The position numbers and the translations under genes were made by a program. DNA of 43,609 bases from Bacteroidales bacterium (GTDB lineage: Bacteria > Bacteroidota > Bacteroidia > Bacteroidales > UBA932), in the NCBI GenBank assembly GCA_017428725.1, contig JAFRQH010000033.1, forward strand, positions 1 through 43,609, given 5' to 3'. Shown here in pieces: positions 7,277-15,937 of the stretch. Within the stretch, counting starts at the first letter, position 1, and every line of letters begins with the position of its first letter. The notes under the pieces were generated by a model. It was not told the DNA's origin and searched no databases. It saw nothing but the letters and a program-made list of their open reading frames with translations.

Positions 7277-9919
7277 ATGGAACTGAAAGCTAAATACGAC
7301 CCCTCAGAAGTCGAAGACAAGTGGTACGAATACTGGACCAAGAACCGGTGTTTCCACTCCGAACCCGATAACCGCGAACCGTACACCATCGTGATCCCGC
7401 CGCCCAACGTGACGGGCATCCTTCATATGGGCCACGTGCTCAACAACACGCTCAACGACGTGCTCATCCGCAAGGCGCGGATGGACGGCAAGAATGCCTG
7501 CTGGGTCCCCGGCACGGACCACGCCTCCATCGCCACGGAATCCAAGGTGGTGGCCCGCCTCAAGGAGCGGGGCATCTCCAAGGAGGACATCACCCGCGAG
7601 GAGTTCCTCAAGTATGCCTGGGAGTGGAAGGAGGAGCACGGCGGCATCATCCTGCAGCAGCTGCGCAAGCTCGGCGCCTCCTGCGACTGGGACCGCACGC
7701 GCTTCACGATGGAGCCGGAGCTGTCCGAGGCCGTGCTCGCCACCTTCGTGCACTTCTACAAGAAGGGCTGGATCTACCGCGGCGTGCGGATGGTCAACTG
7801 GGATCCCGTGGCGCTGACCGCCATCAGCGACGACGAGGTGATCCACAAGGACACCCAGAGCCACTTCTTCCACCTCAAATATTTCGTCTCCGACGGGCAG
7901 GGTAACCCCACGGACCAGTACCTGGTGATCGCCACCACGCGCCCCGAGACCATCATGGCCGACGCCGCCATCTGCGTGAACCCCGCCGACGAGCGTCACC
8001 ACTGGCTGCGCGGCAAGAAGGTGCTCATCCCGCTGATCAACCGGGAGATCCCGGTGATCGAGGACGACTACGTGGAGATGGACTTCGGTACAGGCTGCCT
8101 CAAGGTCACGCCAGCCCACGACGCCCACGACTACGAGATCGGCCTGCGCCACAACCTGCCGGTGCTGGACATCATCGACGACCACGGCCGGCTCAACGAG
8201 CAGGCGCAGATCCTCGTGGGCGAGGACCGCTTCGTGGCCCGCAAGAAGATCTGGAAGATGCTCGAGGAGTCCGGCAACCTCGTCAAGGTGGAGGAGTATA
8301 CCTCCCCGGTGGGCTATTCCGAGCGCACCGACGCCGTGATCGAGCCCAAGCTTTCCGCGCAATGGTTCCTCAAGATGGAGGACCTGGCGCGCCGCGCGCT
8401 CGACCACGTGGAGTCCGGCCGCATCAAGTTCATCCCCGACAAATACCGCAATACCTATCGTCACTGGATGGAGAACGTGCGCGACTGGTGCATCTCCCGC
8501 CAGCTGTGGTGGGGCCAGCGCATCCCCGCCTGGTACCTGCCTGACGGGCAGGTGGTCGTGGAGGAGACGGCCGAAAAGGCCCTCGCCGCTGCGCGCGCGA
8601 TCGACCCGACCCTGACGGAGGCTGACCTGCGGCAGGACGAGGACGTGCTCGACACCTGGTTCTCAAGCTGGCTCTGGCCCATCTCGGTGTTCGACCCCAA
8701 GCTGCCCGGACATCCGGAGCACAAGGCGAACCGCGACCTGTCCTACTACTATCCCACCAGCGACCTGGTGACGGGCCCGGACATCATCTTCTTCTGGGTG
8801 GCCCGCATGATCATGGCCGGCGACGAGTTCATGCACGACGTGCCGTTCCGTAACGTCTACTTCACGGGCATCGTGCGCGACAAGATCGGCCGCAAGATGA
8901 GCAAGACCCTGGGCAACAGCCCCAACCCGCTGGACCTGATCGCCAAGTACGGCGCCGACGCCGTCCGGCTCGGGATGCTGCTCTGCACCTCCGCCGGCAA
9001 CGACATCCTCTATGACGAATCCCAGATCGAGCAGGGACGCAACTTCTGCGCGAAGATCTGGAACGCTTGGCGGCTGGTCAGCGGCTGGAACGTGGACGCC
9101 GCGGCCGAGCAGCCCGCTGCGGCCCGCGTGGCCGTCAAGTGGTTCGACAACCTGCTGTCCCGCACCATCGAGACCGTGCAGGACCATTATGCCAAGTTCC
9201 GCATCAACGATGCGCTGATGGCCATCTACAAGCTCTTCTGGGACGACTACTGCAGCTGGTTCCTGGAGCTGGTCAAGCCCGAGTACGGCCGCGCCGTGGA
9301 CGGGCGGACGTACGAGGCCGCCGTGCTCTTCTTCGAGAGCCTCCTCAAGCTCATCCACCCGGTGATGCCCTTCATCACCGAGGAGCTGTGGCAGGCGATG
9401 GAGCCGCGCCACGCCGGCGAGACCATCATGTACCAGCGTACGCCCGTGGCGGGTCCCTACGACGCCGCCTTCCTGGCGGAGTTTGATCGCGCCCGCGAGG
9501 CGATCATGGCCATCCGCGCCGTCCGCGCGCAGAAGCAGATCGCGCCCAAGGAGCCGCTCAACCTCTATATCGACGGCGAGTTCAGCGAAGAGCTGCTGCC
9601 CGTCCTCAAGAAGACCGCCAACCTGGGCACGGTCGAGACCGGGGGAGCGGCGGAGGGTGCCTCCGTGTCGTTCCTCGTCGGCACGACCAAGATGAGCATC
9701 CCGATGGCCGGCTTCGTGGACGCCGACGAGGAGCGCTCGCGCCTGCAGGCGGAGCTCGACCACCAGCACAAGTTCCTCGCCGGGGTGCGCGCCAAGCTCT
9801 CCAACGAGAAATTCGTCGCCCACGCCCCCGCCGCCGTCATCGCGAACGAGCGCAAGAAGGAGGCGGACTGCCTCGCGCGCATCGAAGCGCTGGAGGCTTC
9901 GTTAAATGCTTTGAATTAA
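7277..9919 (+). CDS. valS: Valyl-tRNA synthetase
   Basis: An 880-residue class I aminoacyl-tRNA synthetase, full length. HMGH (H50-H53, the HIGH motif) is preceded by PPPNVTG, and KMSKT (540-544) is the KMSKS motif. An editing domain lies between, with [10 protein letters not shown]. The C-terminal end is the usual coiled-coil arm ([15 protein letters not shown]...). It charges tRNA-Val. The start at 7277 ([16 protein letters not shown]) gives the family N-terminus and sits directly behind the -7 element; the earlier in-frame codon at 7220 would lie in the terminator. It heads a run of seven same-strand genes. Confidence 0.97.
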   Translation: MELKAKYDPSEVEDKWYEYWTKNRCFHSEPDNREPYTIVIPPPNVTGILHMGHVLNNTLNDVLIRKARMDGKNACWVPGTDHASIATESKVVARLKERGISKEDITREEFLKYAWEWKEEHGGIILQQLRKLGASCDWDRTRFTMEPELSEAVLATFVHFYKKGWIYRGVRMVNWDPVALTAISDDEVIHKDTQSHFFHLKYFVSDGQGNPTDQYLVIATTRPETIMADAAICVNPADERHHWLRGKKVLIPLINREIPVIEDDYVEMDFGTGCLKVTPAHDAHDYEIGLRHNLPVLDIIDDHGRLNEQAQILVGEDRFVARKKIWKMLEESGNLVKVEEYTSPVGYSERTDAVIEPKLSAQWFLKMEDLARRALDHVESGRIKFIPDKYRNTYRHWMENVRDWCISRQLWWGQRIPAWYLPDGQVVVEETAEKALAAARAIDPTLTEADLRQDEDVLDTWFSSWLWPISVFDPKLPGHPEHKANRDLSYYYPTSDLVTGPDIIFFWVARMIMAGDEFMHDVPFRNVYFTGIVRDKIGRKMSKTLGNSPNPLDLIAKYGADAVRLGMLLCTSAGNDILYDESQIEQGRNFCAKIWNAWRLVSGWNVDAAAEQPAAARVAVKWFDNLLSRTIETVQDHYAKFRINDALMAIYKLFWDDYCSWFLELVKPEYGRAVDGRTYEAAVLFFESLLKLIHPVMPFITEELWQAMEPRHAGETIMYQRTPVAGPYDAAFLAEFDRAREAIMAIRAVRAQKQIAPKEPLNLYIDGEFSEELLPVLKKTANLGTVETGGAAEGASVSFLVGTTKMSIPMAGFVDADEERSRLQAELDHQHKFLAGVRAKLSNEKFVAHAPAAVIANERKKEADCLARIEALEASLNALN

Positions 9920-9938
9920 CCGTTTTAACAATTTAGTT

Positions 9939-10163
9939 ATGGTGATTTATCCCCTTGGTGTCATCGGCCCCTGGCAGGTCGTTATCATCGCACTCGTCAT
10001 TCTGCTCCTTTTCGGCGGCAAGAAGATTCCCGAATTGATGAAGGGTCTTGGCAAAGGCGTCAAGAGCTTCAAAGAGGGTATGAATGAGATCGAGGACCAG
10101 ATCAACCAGGCCGACGACAGCCTGAAGAAAGAGCCCAAGGACGAAGCGCCCAAGCAGGAGTAG
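9939..10163 (+). CDS. tatA: Sec-independent translocase subunit TatA/TatE
   Basis: A 74-residue protein with one N-terminal membrane helix (about 11-27, ending [12 protein letters not shown]). The [23 protein letters not shown] amphipathic segment is diagnostic. An acidic/lysine tail follows (about 45-74). TatA oligomers form the pore for folded, often cofactor-bearing proteins. It begins 19 nt after the valS stop and lies 6 nt before tatC. TatB is not present here, as is common in Bacteroidota. Confidence 0.95.
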   Translation: MVIYPLGVIGPWQVVIIALVILLLFGGKKIPELMKGLGKGVKSFKEGMNEIEDQINQADDSLKKEPKDEAPKQE

Positions 10164-10169
10164 GGAGCC

Positions 10170-10949
10170 GTGGCCGGGAGCGGGACCGAGAAGGAGATGA
10201 CCTTCTGGGATCATCTCGAAGAGTTGAGGGGAACCATCTTCCGCTCAATCCTTGCCGTGTGCCTTTTCTCCGTGCTCGGCTTCATCTTCAAGCGCCAGCT
10301 GTTCTATGTCGTGCTCCGGCCGGCCTCGGATGATTTCTTCATCTACCGCCTGCTGGGCTGGCACTTCGACCTGCAGCTGATCAACGTGGAGGTGTCCGCG
10401 CAGTTCTTCGTACACCTGCAGGCGGCGTGCGGGGCGGGCCTGATCCTGGCCTTCCCGTTCATCATCTGGGAGCTGTGGAAGTTCATCGCCCCGGCGCTCT
10501 ACAAGAACGAGCGCAAAGCCGCCGGGACGGCCTTCCTGCTGGCCTCCGGCCTGTTCTATTCGGGCGTGGCCGTGGGCTATTTCCTGGTGCTGCCCGCCTG
10601 CGTGCAGTTCTTCCTCAACTACACCATCAGCGAGGAGATCCAGAACACGATTACCATCGGCTCCTATATGTCGATGTTCACCTCCACGGTGCTGATGATC
10701 GGCATCGCGTTCGAGTTCCCGACCATCATCTGGATGCTCTCCAAGATGGGTATCCTCAACCGCAGCCAGCTGCGCAAGGGCCGCCGCTATGCGCTGGTTG
10801 GCGTGCTGGTGCTGGCTGCCATCGTGACCCCTGCGGACCCGCTCTCGATGATGATCGTGGCGGCTCCGCTGTACCTGCTGTATGAAATCGCCATCCTGCT
10901 ATGCTCCAAGTCAGCCGAGACCCCCGAAGAGAGCGGATCGGATGCCTGA
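10170..10949 (+). CDS. tatC: Sec-independent translocase subunit TatC
   Basis: A 259-residue membrane protein with about six helices. The N-terminal MTFWDHLEELRGTIFRSI motif, which recognises the twin-arginine signal, and FPFIIWELWKFIAPALY are characteristic. The chosen start is GTG at 10170, 6 nt after tatA; an ATG nine codons later (10197) is an equally possible start and begins directly at MTFWDHLEEL. With TatA it forms the twin-arginine translocase of the inner membrane. Its 3' end overlaps the next frame by 49 nt. Confidence 0.95.
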   Translation: MAGSGTEKEMTFWDHLEELRGTIFRSILAVCLFSVLGFIFKRQLFYVVLRPASDDFFIYRLLGWHFDLQLINVEVSAQFFVHLQAACGAGLILAFPFIIWELWKFIAPALYKNERKAAGTAFLLASGLFYSGVAVGYFLVLPACVQFFLNYTISEEIQNTITIGSYMSMFTSTVLMIGIAFEFPTIIWMLSKMGILNRSQLRKGRRYALVGVLVLAAIVTPADPLSMMIVAAPLYLLYEIAILLCSKSAETPEESGSDA

Positions 10950-11488
10950 ACTGGCCTGATGCGTTCCCGTATGCGCCGGAGGCGTCTTTCGAGATCGCGC
11001 ACTCCGGGGCGGAGCTGCACCTGACCTTCCGGGTGGAGGAGCAGGCCGTGCGCGCCGTCTGCGCAGCGGACGGAGGGCGCGCGTGGGAGGATTCCTGCGT
11101 GGAGTTCTTCTTTGCGCCGCGCCCGGAGGACGGCGTGTATTACAACCTGGAGTGCACCTGCATCGGCAAGCTCCTGCTGTGCCGGGGGACGGGGCGCCAC
11201 GGGCGCGAACCCCTGCCGGAGGTGCTCCTGCAGGGCATCCGCCGCGCCGGCACGCTGGGCGGCGAACCGTTCGGGCTCCTGGAGGAGAGGACGGCGTGGG
11301 AGGTCCGGCTGGACATCCCGGCCGCGACCTTCGGCCTGGAGCGTTTCGACGGCCTGCAGGCCCGGGGCAATTTCTACAAGTGCGGAGACAAGCTGCCGGT
11401 GCCGCATTACCTGAGCTGGGCGCCCGTCGGCACGCCCCGCCCGGATTTCCACCGCCCGGAGTTTTTTGAAGACATCGTATTCGTATGA
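10901..11488 (+). CDS. Carbohydrate-binding family 9-like (CBM9-like) domain protein
   Basis: A 195-residue protein. The pattern CLNWPDAFPY ... SFEIAHSGAELHLTFRV ... WEDSCVEFFFAP ... YYNLEC ... NFYKCGDKLPVPHYLSW ... PDFHRPEFF is that of the Bacteroidales carbohydrate-binding family 9-like proteins. There is no signal peptide, unlike surface glycan binders, so the role is unclear. The start at 10901 lies inside tatC (49 nt overlap). I remember family members with about 20 more residues at the N-terminus, so the start or an N-terminal loss is uncertain. Its stop overlaps the ABC-F start by 4 nt. Confidence 0.8.
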   Translation: MLQVSRDPRRERIGCLNWPDAFPYAPEASFEIAHSGAELHLTFRVEEQAVRAVCAADGGRAWEDSCVEFFFAPRPEDGVYYNLECTCIGKLLLCRGTGRHGREPLPEVLLQGIRRAGTLGGEPFGLLEERTAWEVRLDIPAATFGLERFDGLQARGNFYKCGDKLPVPHYLSWAPVGTPRPDFHRPEFFEDIVFV

Positions 11489-13392
11489 TATCGATTGAGG
11501 ATGTGACAGTAGCTTATGGAGGATTTGTCCTGCTGGACAAGATCAACTTCCACGTGAGCGAGTCGGACAAGATCGGCCTCGTGGGCAAGAACGGGGCCGG
11601 GAAGTCCACGATCCTCAAGCTGATCTGCGGCCAGCAGAACCCCACGTCCGGGCGCATCGACAAGCCCCGGGACCTCTCGATCGGGTACCTGCCGCAGATC
11701 ATGGAGCACCACCGCGGGCGCACCGTGCTGGAGGAGGCGATGACCGCCTTCGAGAGCACGGCGCAGATCGAGCGCGAGATTGCGGAGGTGACCCACGAAC
11801 TGGAGACGCGCACCGACTATGAATCAGACAGTTACGCTGCCCTGATCGAACGCCTCACCGCGCTCAACGACCGCCTGGAGATGAGCCACACCGAGCCCCC
11901 GGAGGTCCAGGCGCGCAGGACCCTGCTGGGTCTGGGCTTCCTGGACGACGAGCTGGGGCGCCGGACGGAGACCTTCTCGCAGGGCTGGAACATGCGCATC
12001 GAGCTGGCGAAGATCCTGCTGCGCCAGCCCGACGTGCTGCTGCTCGACGAGCCGACGAATCATCTGGACATCGAGTCCATCGAGTGGCTGGAGGACTACC
12101 TGCGCGCACGCCGCTGCTCGCTGCTGCTGGTCAGCCACGACCGGCGCTTCCTCGACACGGTCACCAACCGCACGGTCGAGGTGATGCTCGGCCACATCCA
12201 CGACTACAAGGTCCCGTACAGCAAGTACCTGGAGCTGCGCGCCGAGCGCATCCAGCAGCAGGTGGCCGCATACGAGAACCAGCAGCGGATGATCCAGAAG
12301 ACGGAGGAGTTCATCAACACCTTCCGTTACAAGCCCACCAAGTCCAACCAGGTCCAGTCCCGCATCAAGGCGCTGGAGAAGCTGGACCGGATCGAGATCG
12401 ACGAGACGGACAATGCCCGGCTGACGGTCAAGTTCCCGCCGGCGCCGCGCTCCGGCGACGTCGTCTTCAAGGGGACCGACCTCACGGTCGGCTACCCGCA
12501 GAAGGTCGTCTTCCGCGATGCGCAGGTGGAGATCAAGCGCGGCGAGAAGGTGGCCCTGATCGGGCGCAACGGCGAGGGCAAGACCACGCTGATGCGCGTA
12601 ATCACGGGCGAGCTGGAGCCCATCAGCGGCGAAGCCCGGGTCGGACACAACGTCCGGATCGGGTATTATGCACAGAACCAGGAAGATATCCTGGACAAGA
12701 ACGAGACGGTCTTCTCCACGCTCGACCGCATCGCGGTGGGGGACATCCGGACCAAGCTGCGGGACCTGCTGGCGCAGTTCCTCTTCCGCGGCGAGGACAT
12801 CGACAAGCGCGTGTCCGTGCTCTCCGGCGGGGAGCGCGCCCGCCTGGGGATGGCCAAGCTGATGCTCCAGAGCTACAACCTGCTGGCGCTCGACGAGCCC
12901 ACCAACCATATGGACATCAAGTCCAAGGACATCCTCAAGCAGGCCCTCAAAGCTTATGACGGCACGCTCATTGTGGTGTCCCACGACCGGGATTTCCTCG
13001 ATGGGCTGGTGGACAAGCTCTACGAGTTCCGCGACGGCCGCGTCAAGGAGCACCTCGGCACGGTGTCGGAGTTCCTCGCGAAGCGCAAGCTCGAGACGCT
13101 CCAGGAGCTGGAGCGCAAGCTCGAGCCGGCGGAGGCTCCGAAGAAGGAGGAGCCCCGCAAGGCCGCCTTCGAGGAGCGCAAGCAGGAGAACCGGATGGAC
13201 CGCAAGAAGAAGAACCGGATCTCCTACCTGGAGCACGAGATCGGCAAGCACGAGGCGCGCCTGCAGGAGATCGAGAAGGTCCTGGCGGCGCCGACGGACA
13301 AGGATGACATCATGGAGCTGACGCGCGAGTACCTGGAGCGCAAGCGCGACCTGGATGCCAAGACCGAAGAATGGGGGACATTAATTGAGTAA
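11485..13392 (+). CDS. ABC-F family ATPase (ribosome-associated type)
   Basis: A 635-residue protein with two ATP-binding cassettes and no membrane segments. Walker A motifs are GKNGAGKST (34-42) and GRNGEGKTT (360-368). Walker B motifs are LLLDEPTNHLD and LALDEPTNHMD. The second signature is a standard LSGGE (from 446), but the first reads FSQGW (164-168) instead of LSGGW. A linker between cassettes and a C-terminal coiled coil (about 560-635) match the Uup/YdiF-like group that acts on the ribosomal E site. It overlaps the CBM9-like gene by 4 nt. Whether it is a housekeeping or antibiotic-protecting ABC-F cannot be decided here; the operon suggests housekeeping. Confidence 0.93.
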   Translation: MISIEDVTVAYGGFVLLDKINFHVSESDKIGLVGKNGAGKSTILKLICGQQNPTSGRIDKPRDLSIGYLPQIMEHHRGRTVLEEAMTAFESTAQIEREIAEVTHELETRTDYESDSYAALIERLTALNDRLEMSHTEPPEVQARRTLLGLGFLDDELGRRTETFSQGWNMRIELAKILLRQPDVLLLDEPTNHLDIESIEWLEDYLRARRCSLLLVSHDRRFLDTVTNRTVEVMLGHIHDYKVPYSKYLELRAERIQQQVAAYENQQRMIQKTEEFINTFRYKPTKSNQVQSRIKALEKLDRIEIDETDNARLTVKFPPAPRSGDVVFKGTDLTVGYPQKVVFRDAQVEIKRGEKVALIGRNGEGKTTLMRVITGELEPISGEARVGHNVRIGYYAQNQEDILDKNETVFSTLDRIAVGDIRTKLRDLLAQFLFRGEDIDKRVSVLSGGERARLGMAKLMLQSYNLLALDEPTNHMDIKSKDILKQALKAYDGTLIVVSHDRDFLDGLVDKLYEFRDGRVKEHLGTVSEFLAKRKLETLQELERKLEPAEAPKKEEPRKAAFEERKQENRMDRKKKNRISYLEHEIGKHEARLQEIEKVLAAPTDKDDIMELTREYLERKRDLDAKTEEWGTLIE

Positions 13393-13403
13393 AACTTTGT
13401 TAT

Positions 13404-14333
13404 ATGAGACAGTTGGTATATAAGCTTTTAGCGCTTGCTGTCGGAATCTTCGCTTTAGGAGCTTCCGTGGCATTCTCGCAGTCGCTTCGCGACGTGGAGA
13501 AGGACAACCTGCCCGTCTTCACCGGCATCACGCTCGGGGGAGAGTTCACCCTCGAGATCCGCTACGGCGCCAATTATTCCGCCAAGCTGACCACGGAGGA
13601 GATGCTCGCCGACTTCGTTCTGTTCGGGGTCAGCAACGGCAAGCTTTCCGTCACGGTGGACGAGCGCAAGATCCCCGCGGAGGTCAAGCGCCTGTTCCGC
13701 GGCAAGAATTCGCCGACGTACCGGCTGATCGTGACGATGCCCGAGGGGCTCCGCTCGATCAGCCTGGAGGACAAGGCCGTGTTGCTCTCGGCCGAGGACC
13801 GCGTCTTCTCGCCCGAAGGGTTCGAACTGTCGATGAAGGAGAGCTCGCGCCTGAGCACCCTCACGTTCACCACGGACCAGCTCTCCGTCAAGATGGAGCG
13901 CAAGGCGGAGGCCACGCTCGACGTCACCTGCGACAGCCTCGCGGTAGACATGTCCGGCAGCAGCAGCCTCACGCTGACCCAGCACACCGCGAAGGCCGGC
14001 TACAACCTCGCCTTCAACGCCAACCTGGTGGTGAACGGCGAGGCTGAGCGCCTGAGTATCAGCTCCAAAGGCACTTCCAAGGCGATTCTCAACGGCACGG
14101 CGCCCGAGGCTTCGTTCAACGTCACCAACGCCTCCAACGTCAATGCCGTCAACCTGGAGGTCGAACAGGCTCGCGTGGTGATGAGCGGGCTGTGCACGCT
14201 CACGCAAGCGGCCACGCACGACCTGTTCGTCAACATCGGTTCCGGCTCGACCCTGGTCTTCAAGAACGAGCCCGCCATCCACATCCTCAATGTCAAGAGC
14301 GCGTCCATCACGCCCTACGACAAGAAGAAATGA
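13404..14333 (+). CDS. Secreted DUF2807 (GIN domain) protein
   Basis: A 309-residue protein with a signal peptide (cleavage near ASVAFS, about residue 26). The rest is the repetitive beta-helix-like sequence of DUF2807 (head GIN domain) proteins: alternating hydrophobic and serine/threonine-rich short strands such as LSVTVDERKIP, LAVDMSGSSSLTL and VNAVNLEVEQARVVMSG. Family members are periplasmic or surface-exposed and of unknown function. It starts 11 nt after the ABC-F gene and overlaps the dipeptidase start by 4 nt. A TTTG at 13396-13399 four bases before the ATG lacks a correctly spaced TA, so I do not call a promoter. Confidence 0.82.
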   Translation: MRQLVYKLLALAVGIFALGASVAFSQSLRDVEKDNLPVFTGITLGGEFTLEIRYGANYSAKLTTEEMLADFVLFGVSNGKLSVTVDERKIPAEVKRLFRGKNSPTYRLIVTMPEGLRSISLEDKAVLLSAEDRVFSPEGFELSMKESSRLSTLTFTTDQLSVKMERKAEATLDVTCDSLAVDMSGSSSLTLTQHTAKAGYNLAFNANLVVNGEAERLSISSKGTSKAILNGTAPEASFNVTNASNVNAVNLEVEQARVVMSGLCTLTQAATHDLFVNIGSGSTLVFKNEPAIHILNVKSASITPYDKKK

Positions 14334-15400
14334 TCGTCCTGGACGCCCATTGCGACGCGCCGTCGCAGATGGTCCGGCTGCGTGACTTCGCACTGGACAA
14401 TGCTTTCGCGCAGGTCGACTTCCCCAAGATGGCTCGCGGGGGAGTCGACGCTTCGTTTTTCGCCGCTTATGTGCCGGCCGCGCTGACGGGCCAGGCCGCC
14501 ACGGACTGGGCCCGCAAACTGCTGGACGAGGCGCAGCGGCAGGTAGCCGCGTGCGCGGGGAGCGTGGCGCTGGCCCGCTGTGCGGGCGGGGTGCGCCGCA
14601 ACCGCCGTGCGGGGCTGACCTCGGTCCTGCTGGGCATCGAGAACGCCTCTGCGCTGCAGGAGTCATTCGATCTGTTGCAGGAGTTCCACCGGCGCGGGGT
14701 GCGTTATGTAACGCTGACCCATAGTGCTGACAATCAAGTAGGTGACAGTTGTACGGGGCAGGGGACCTGGGGCGGTCTGAGCCCGTTCGGGCGGCGCCTG
14801 ATTCCGGAGATGAACCGCCGCCGGATGCTGATCGACGTGGCGCACGCCGCCGACAGTACGATCCGCGACGTGCTCGCCCTGTCGGAGCGCCCCATCGCCT
14901 ACACCCACGGCGCCTGCCGTGCCCTGGCGAGCCACCGCCGCAATCTCCCGGACGAGTTGATCCGCGGGATCGCGGAGCGGGGCGGGGTGGTCTGCATCAG
15001 CATCTACCCGCCGTTCCTGGACGACGCTTTCGTGCGGACGCTCGCGGAGTCCGGGCTGGAGGCCAGGTTGTCCGTCGAGGATGCCTTTATCAAGGATCCC
15101 GCCGATCCCGCCAAGCGCGCGGCTTGGGAGGCCGTGCAGCGGGAGCTGCAGGCCCTGCCGCGGCCGGGCGTGGCCCGGATTGTGGACCACATCGAGCATG
15201 CCGTGGGCGTTGCCGGCGTGGACCACGTGGGCATCGGCACGGACTACGACGGGATCGAGGTCACGGCCGCCGGGCTCGAGGATGTCTCGCGCTTTCCAGC
15301 GCTCTGGGACGAGATGCGCCGGCGCGGCTTCTCCCGCGGCGATATCTCCCGCATCGCCGGCGGCAACTTCCTCCGCGTCCTCTCCGCCGTCCGGAAATAG
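14330..15400 (+). CDS. Membrane dipeptidase-type peptidase (family M19)
   Basis: A 356-residue amidohydrolase-fold protein. Metal ligands include H7 and D9 (DAHCDAP). Later conserved stretches are LLGIENASAL, LTHSADNQVGDS, IDVAHAAD, YTHGACRALASHRRNLPDE and GIGTDYDG, the renal dipeptidase pattern. It is predicted to hydrolyse dipeptides. No signal peptide is visible, so it is probably cytoplasmic. The ATG at 14330 overlaps the DUF2807 stop (ATGA); the upstream open frame from 14192 is a shadow of the previous gene. The E2 repeat begins 16 nt after the stop codon. Confidence 0.92.
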   Translation: MIVLDAHCDAPSQMVRLRDFALDNAFAQVDFPKMARGGVDASFFAAYVPAALTGQAATDWARKLLDEAQRQVAACAGSVALARCAGGVRRNRRAGLTSVLLGIENASALQESFDLLQEFHRRGVRYVTLTHSADNQVGDSCTGQGTWGGLSPFGRRLIPEMNRRRMLIDVAHAADSTIRDVLALSERPIAYTHGACRALASHRRNLPDELIRGIAERGGVVCISIYPPFLDDAFVRTLAESGLEARLSVEDAFIKDPADPAKRAAWEAVQRELQALPRPGVARIVDHIEHAVGVAGVDHVGIGTDYDGIEVTAAGLEDVSRFPALWDEMRRRGFSRGDISRIAGGNFLRVLSAVRK

Positions 15401-15416
15401 TTCCACCTCCTTCACC

Positions 15417-15554
15417 GGAATGCTGCTCGCAGGCAGGGTCCTTTTCGTCGCACGCGCATCCACGCATCGCGGACTTCGTCACGCGCTGCTGACTGCGGCC
15501 CTGCCCGGGCAAAATGCTCCTCAAAGGACCCTGCCTGTCTCGCTGTAGCATTCC
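15417..15554 (+). repeat. E element, copy E2 (138 bp hairpin repeat)
   Basis: Begins GGAATGCTGCTCGCAGG and ends GTAGCATTCC. The arms GCAGGGTCCTTTT and AAAGGACCCTGC pair across the element. It is nearly identical to the reverse complement of E1. It starts 16 nt after the dipeptidase stop codon. Confidence 0.9.
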
Positions 15555-15556
15555 GG

Positions 15557-15706
15557 TCGGGTGTGTTAGGACCACATTCTCACCCCGCCTGTCAGTTTTT
15601 TGGCAATCGGGGTGTGTAGAATCACGATTTACACCCCACTTTGACATATTTGAGCATTCGGGGTGGGAATCTGCCTCTGGTGCACCCCGTATCTATGGGC
15701 GGATGG
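15557..15706 (+). repeat. Three tandem ~50-bp units, each a small GGGGTG/CACCCC hairpin
   Basis: Units begin at 15557, 15607 and 15658 with TCGGGTGTGT, TCGGGGTGTG and TCGGGGTGGG. Each continues to a CACCCC about 20 nt later, so each can form a short stem. Units 1 and 2 also share the second half (TGTCAGTTTTTTGGCAA against TTGACATATTTGAGCAT); unit 3 diverges there. They lie between E2 and P. Confidence 0.7.
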
Positions 15707-15712
15707 TTGCAG

Positions 15713-15877
15713 GTGCCGTTCTTGTGTTCCAGGCGAGTCAGGCAGACCCCTGGAAAACCGTGGCCGCCCGTGGCCTCGTGAACGGGAGGGGCCCGCCGGA
15801 CCGAAGGGACGGTGGGAGGGATAGCGCGAAGCGCGTAGTTTTCCGGGGGTCTGCCTGCGAGCCTACAAGAACGGCAC
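15713..15877 (+). repeat. P element, complete copy (165 bp palindromic repeat)
   Basis: Ends GTGCCGTTCTTGT (15713) and ACAAGAACGGCAC (15877) are inverted repeats. Inside, CAGGCAGACCCCTGGAAAAC faces GTTTTCCGGGGGTCTGCCTG. The left half is repeated in inverted orientation at 1-91. It lies 60 nt upstream of the 15938 gene. Confidence 0.85.
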
Positions 15878-15923
15878 AGCCTGCGAGCAGCATTCCGGGA
15901 GGGGGAGAATCAGCGAGAATGAT

Positions 15924-15931
15924 TATCTTTG
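15924..15931 (+). promoter_or_regulatory. -7 element of the 15938 gene, six bases before its ATG
   Basis: TATCTTTG matches TAnnTTTG exactly. The ATG follows after six bases (15938), predicting a leaderless transcript. Confidence 0.7.
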
Positions 15932-15937
15932 CAGAGT

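Larger units (their letters stand above)
15415..15898 (+). repeat. 484-bp composite element with 19-bp terminal inverted repeats
   Basis: CCGGAATGCTGCTCGCAGG at 15415-15433 is the exact reverse complement of 15880-15898. Between these ends lie E2, three 50-bp hairpin units and the P element. No open frame of note and no transposase is inside, so this would be a non-autonomous element. No target-site duplication could be recognised. The region 15401-15937 holds no gene that I can support. Confidence 0.6.

Noticed and set aside
15557..15706. CRISPR-like array
   Set aside because: Only three units, the similarity is not confined to a repeat part, spacers are not unique, and no cas gene is present.
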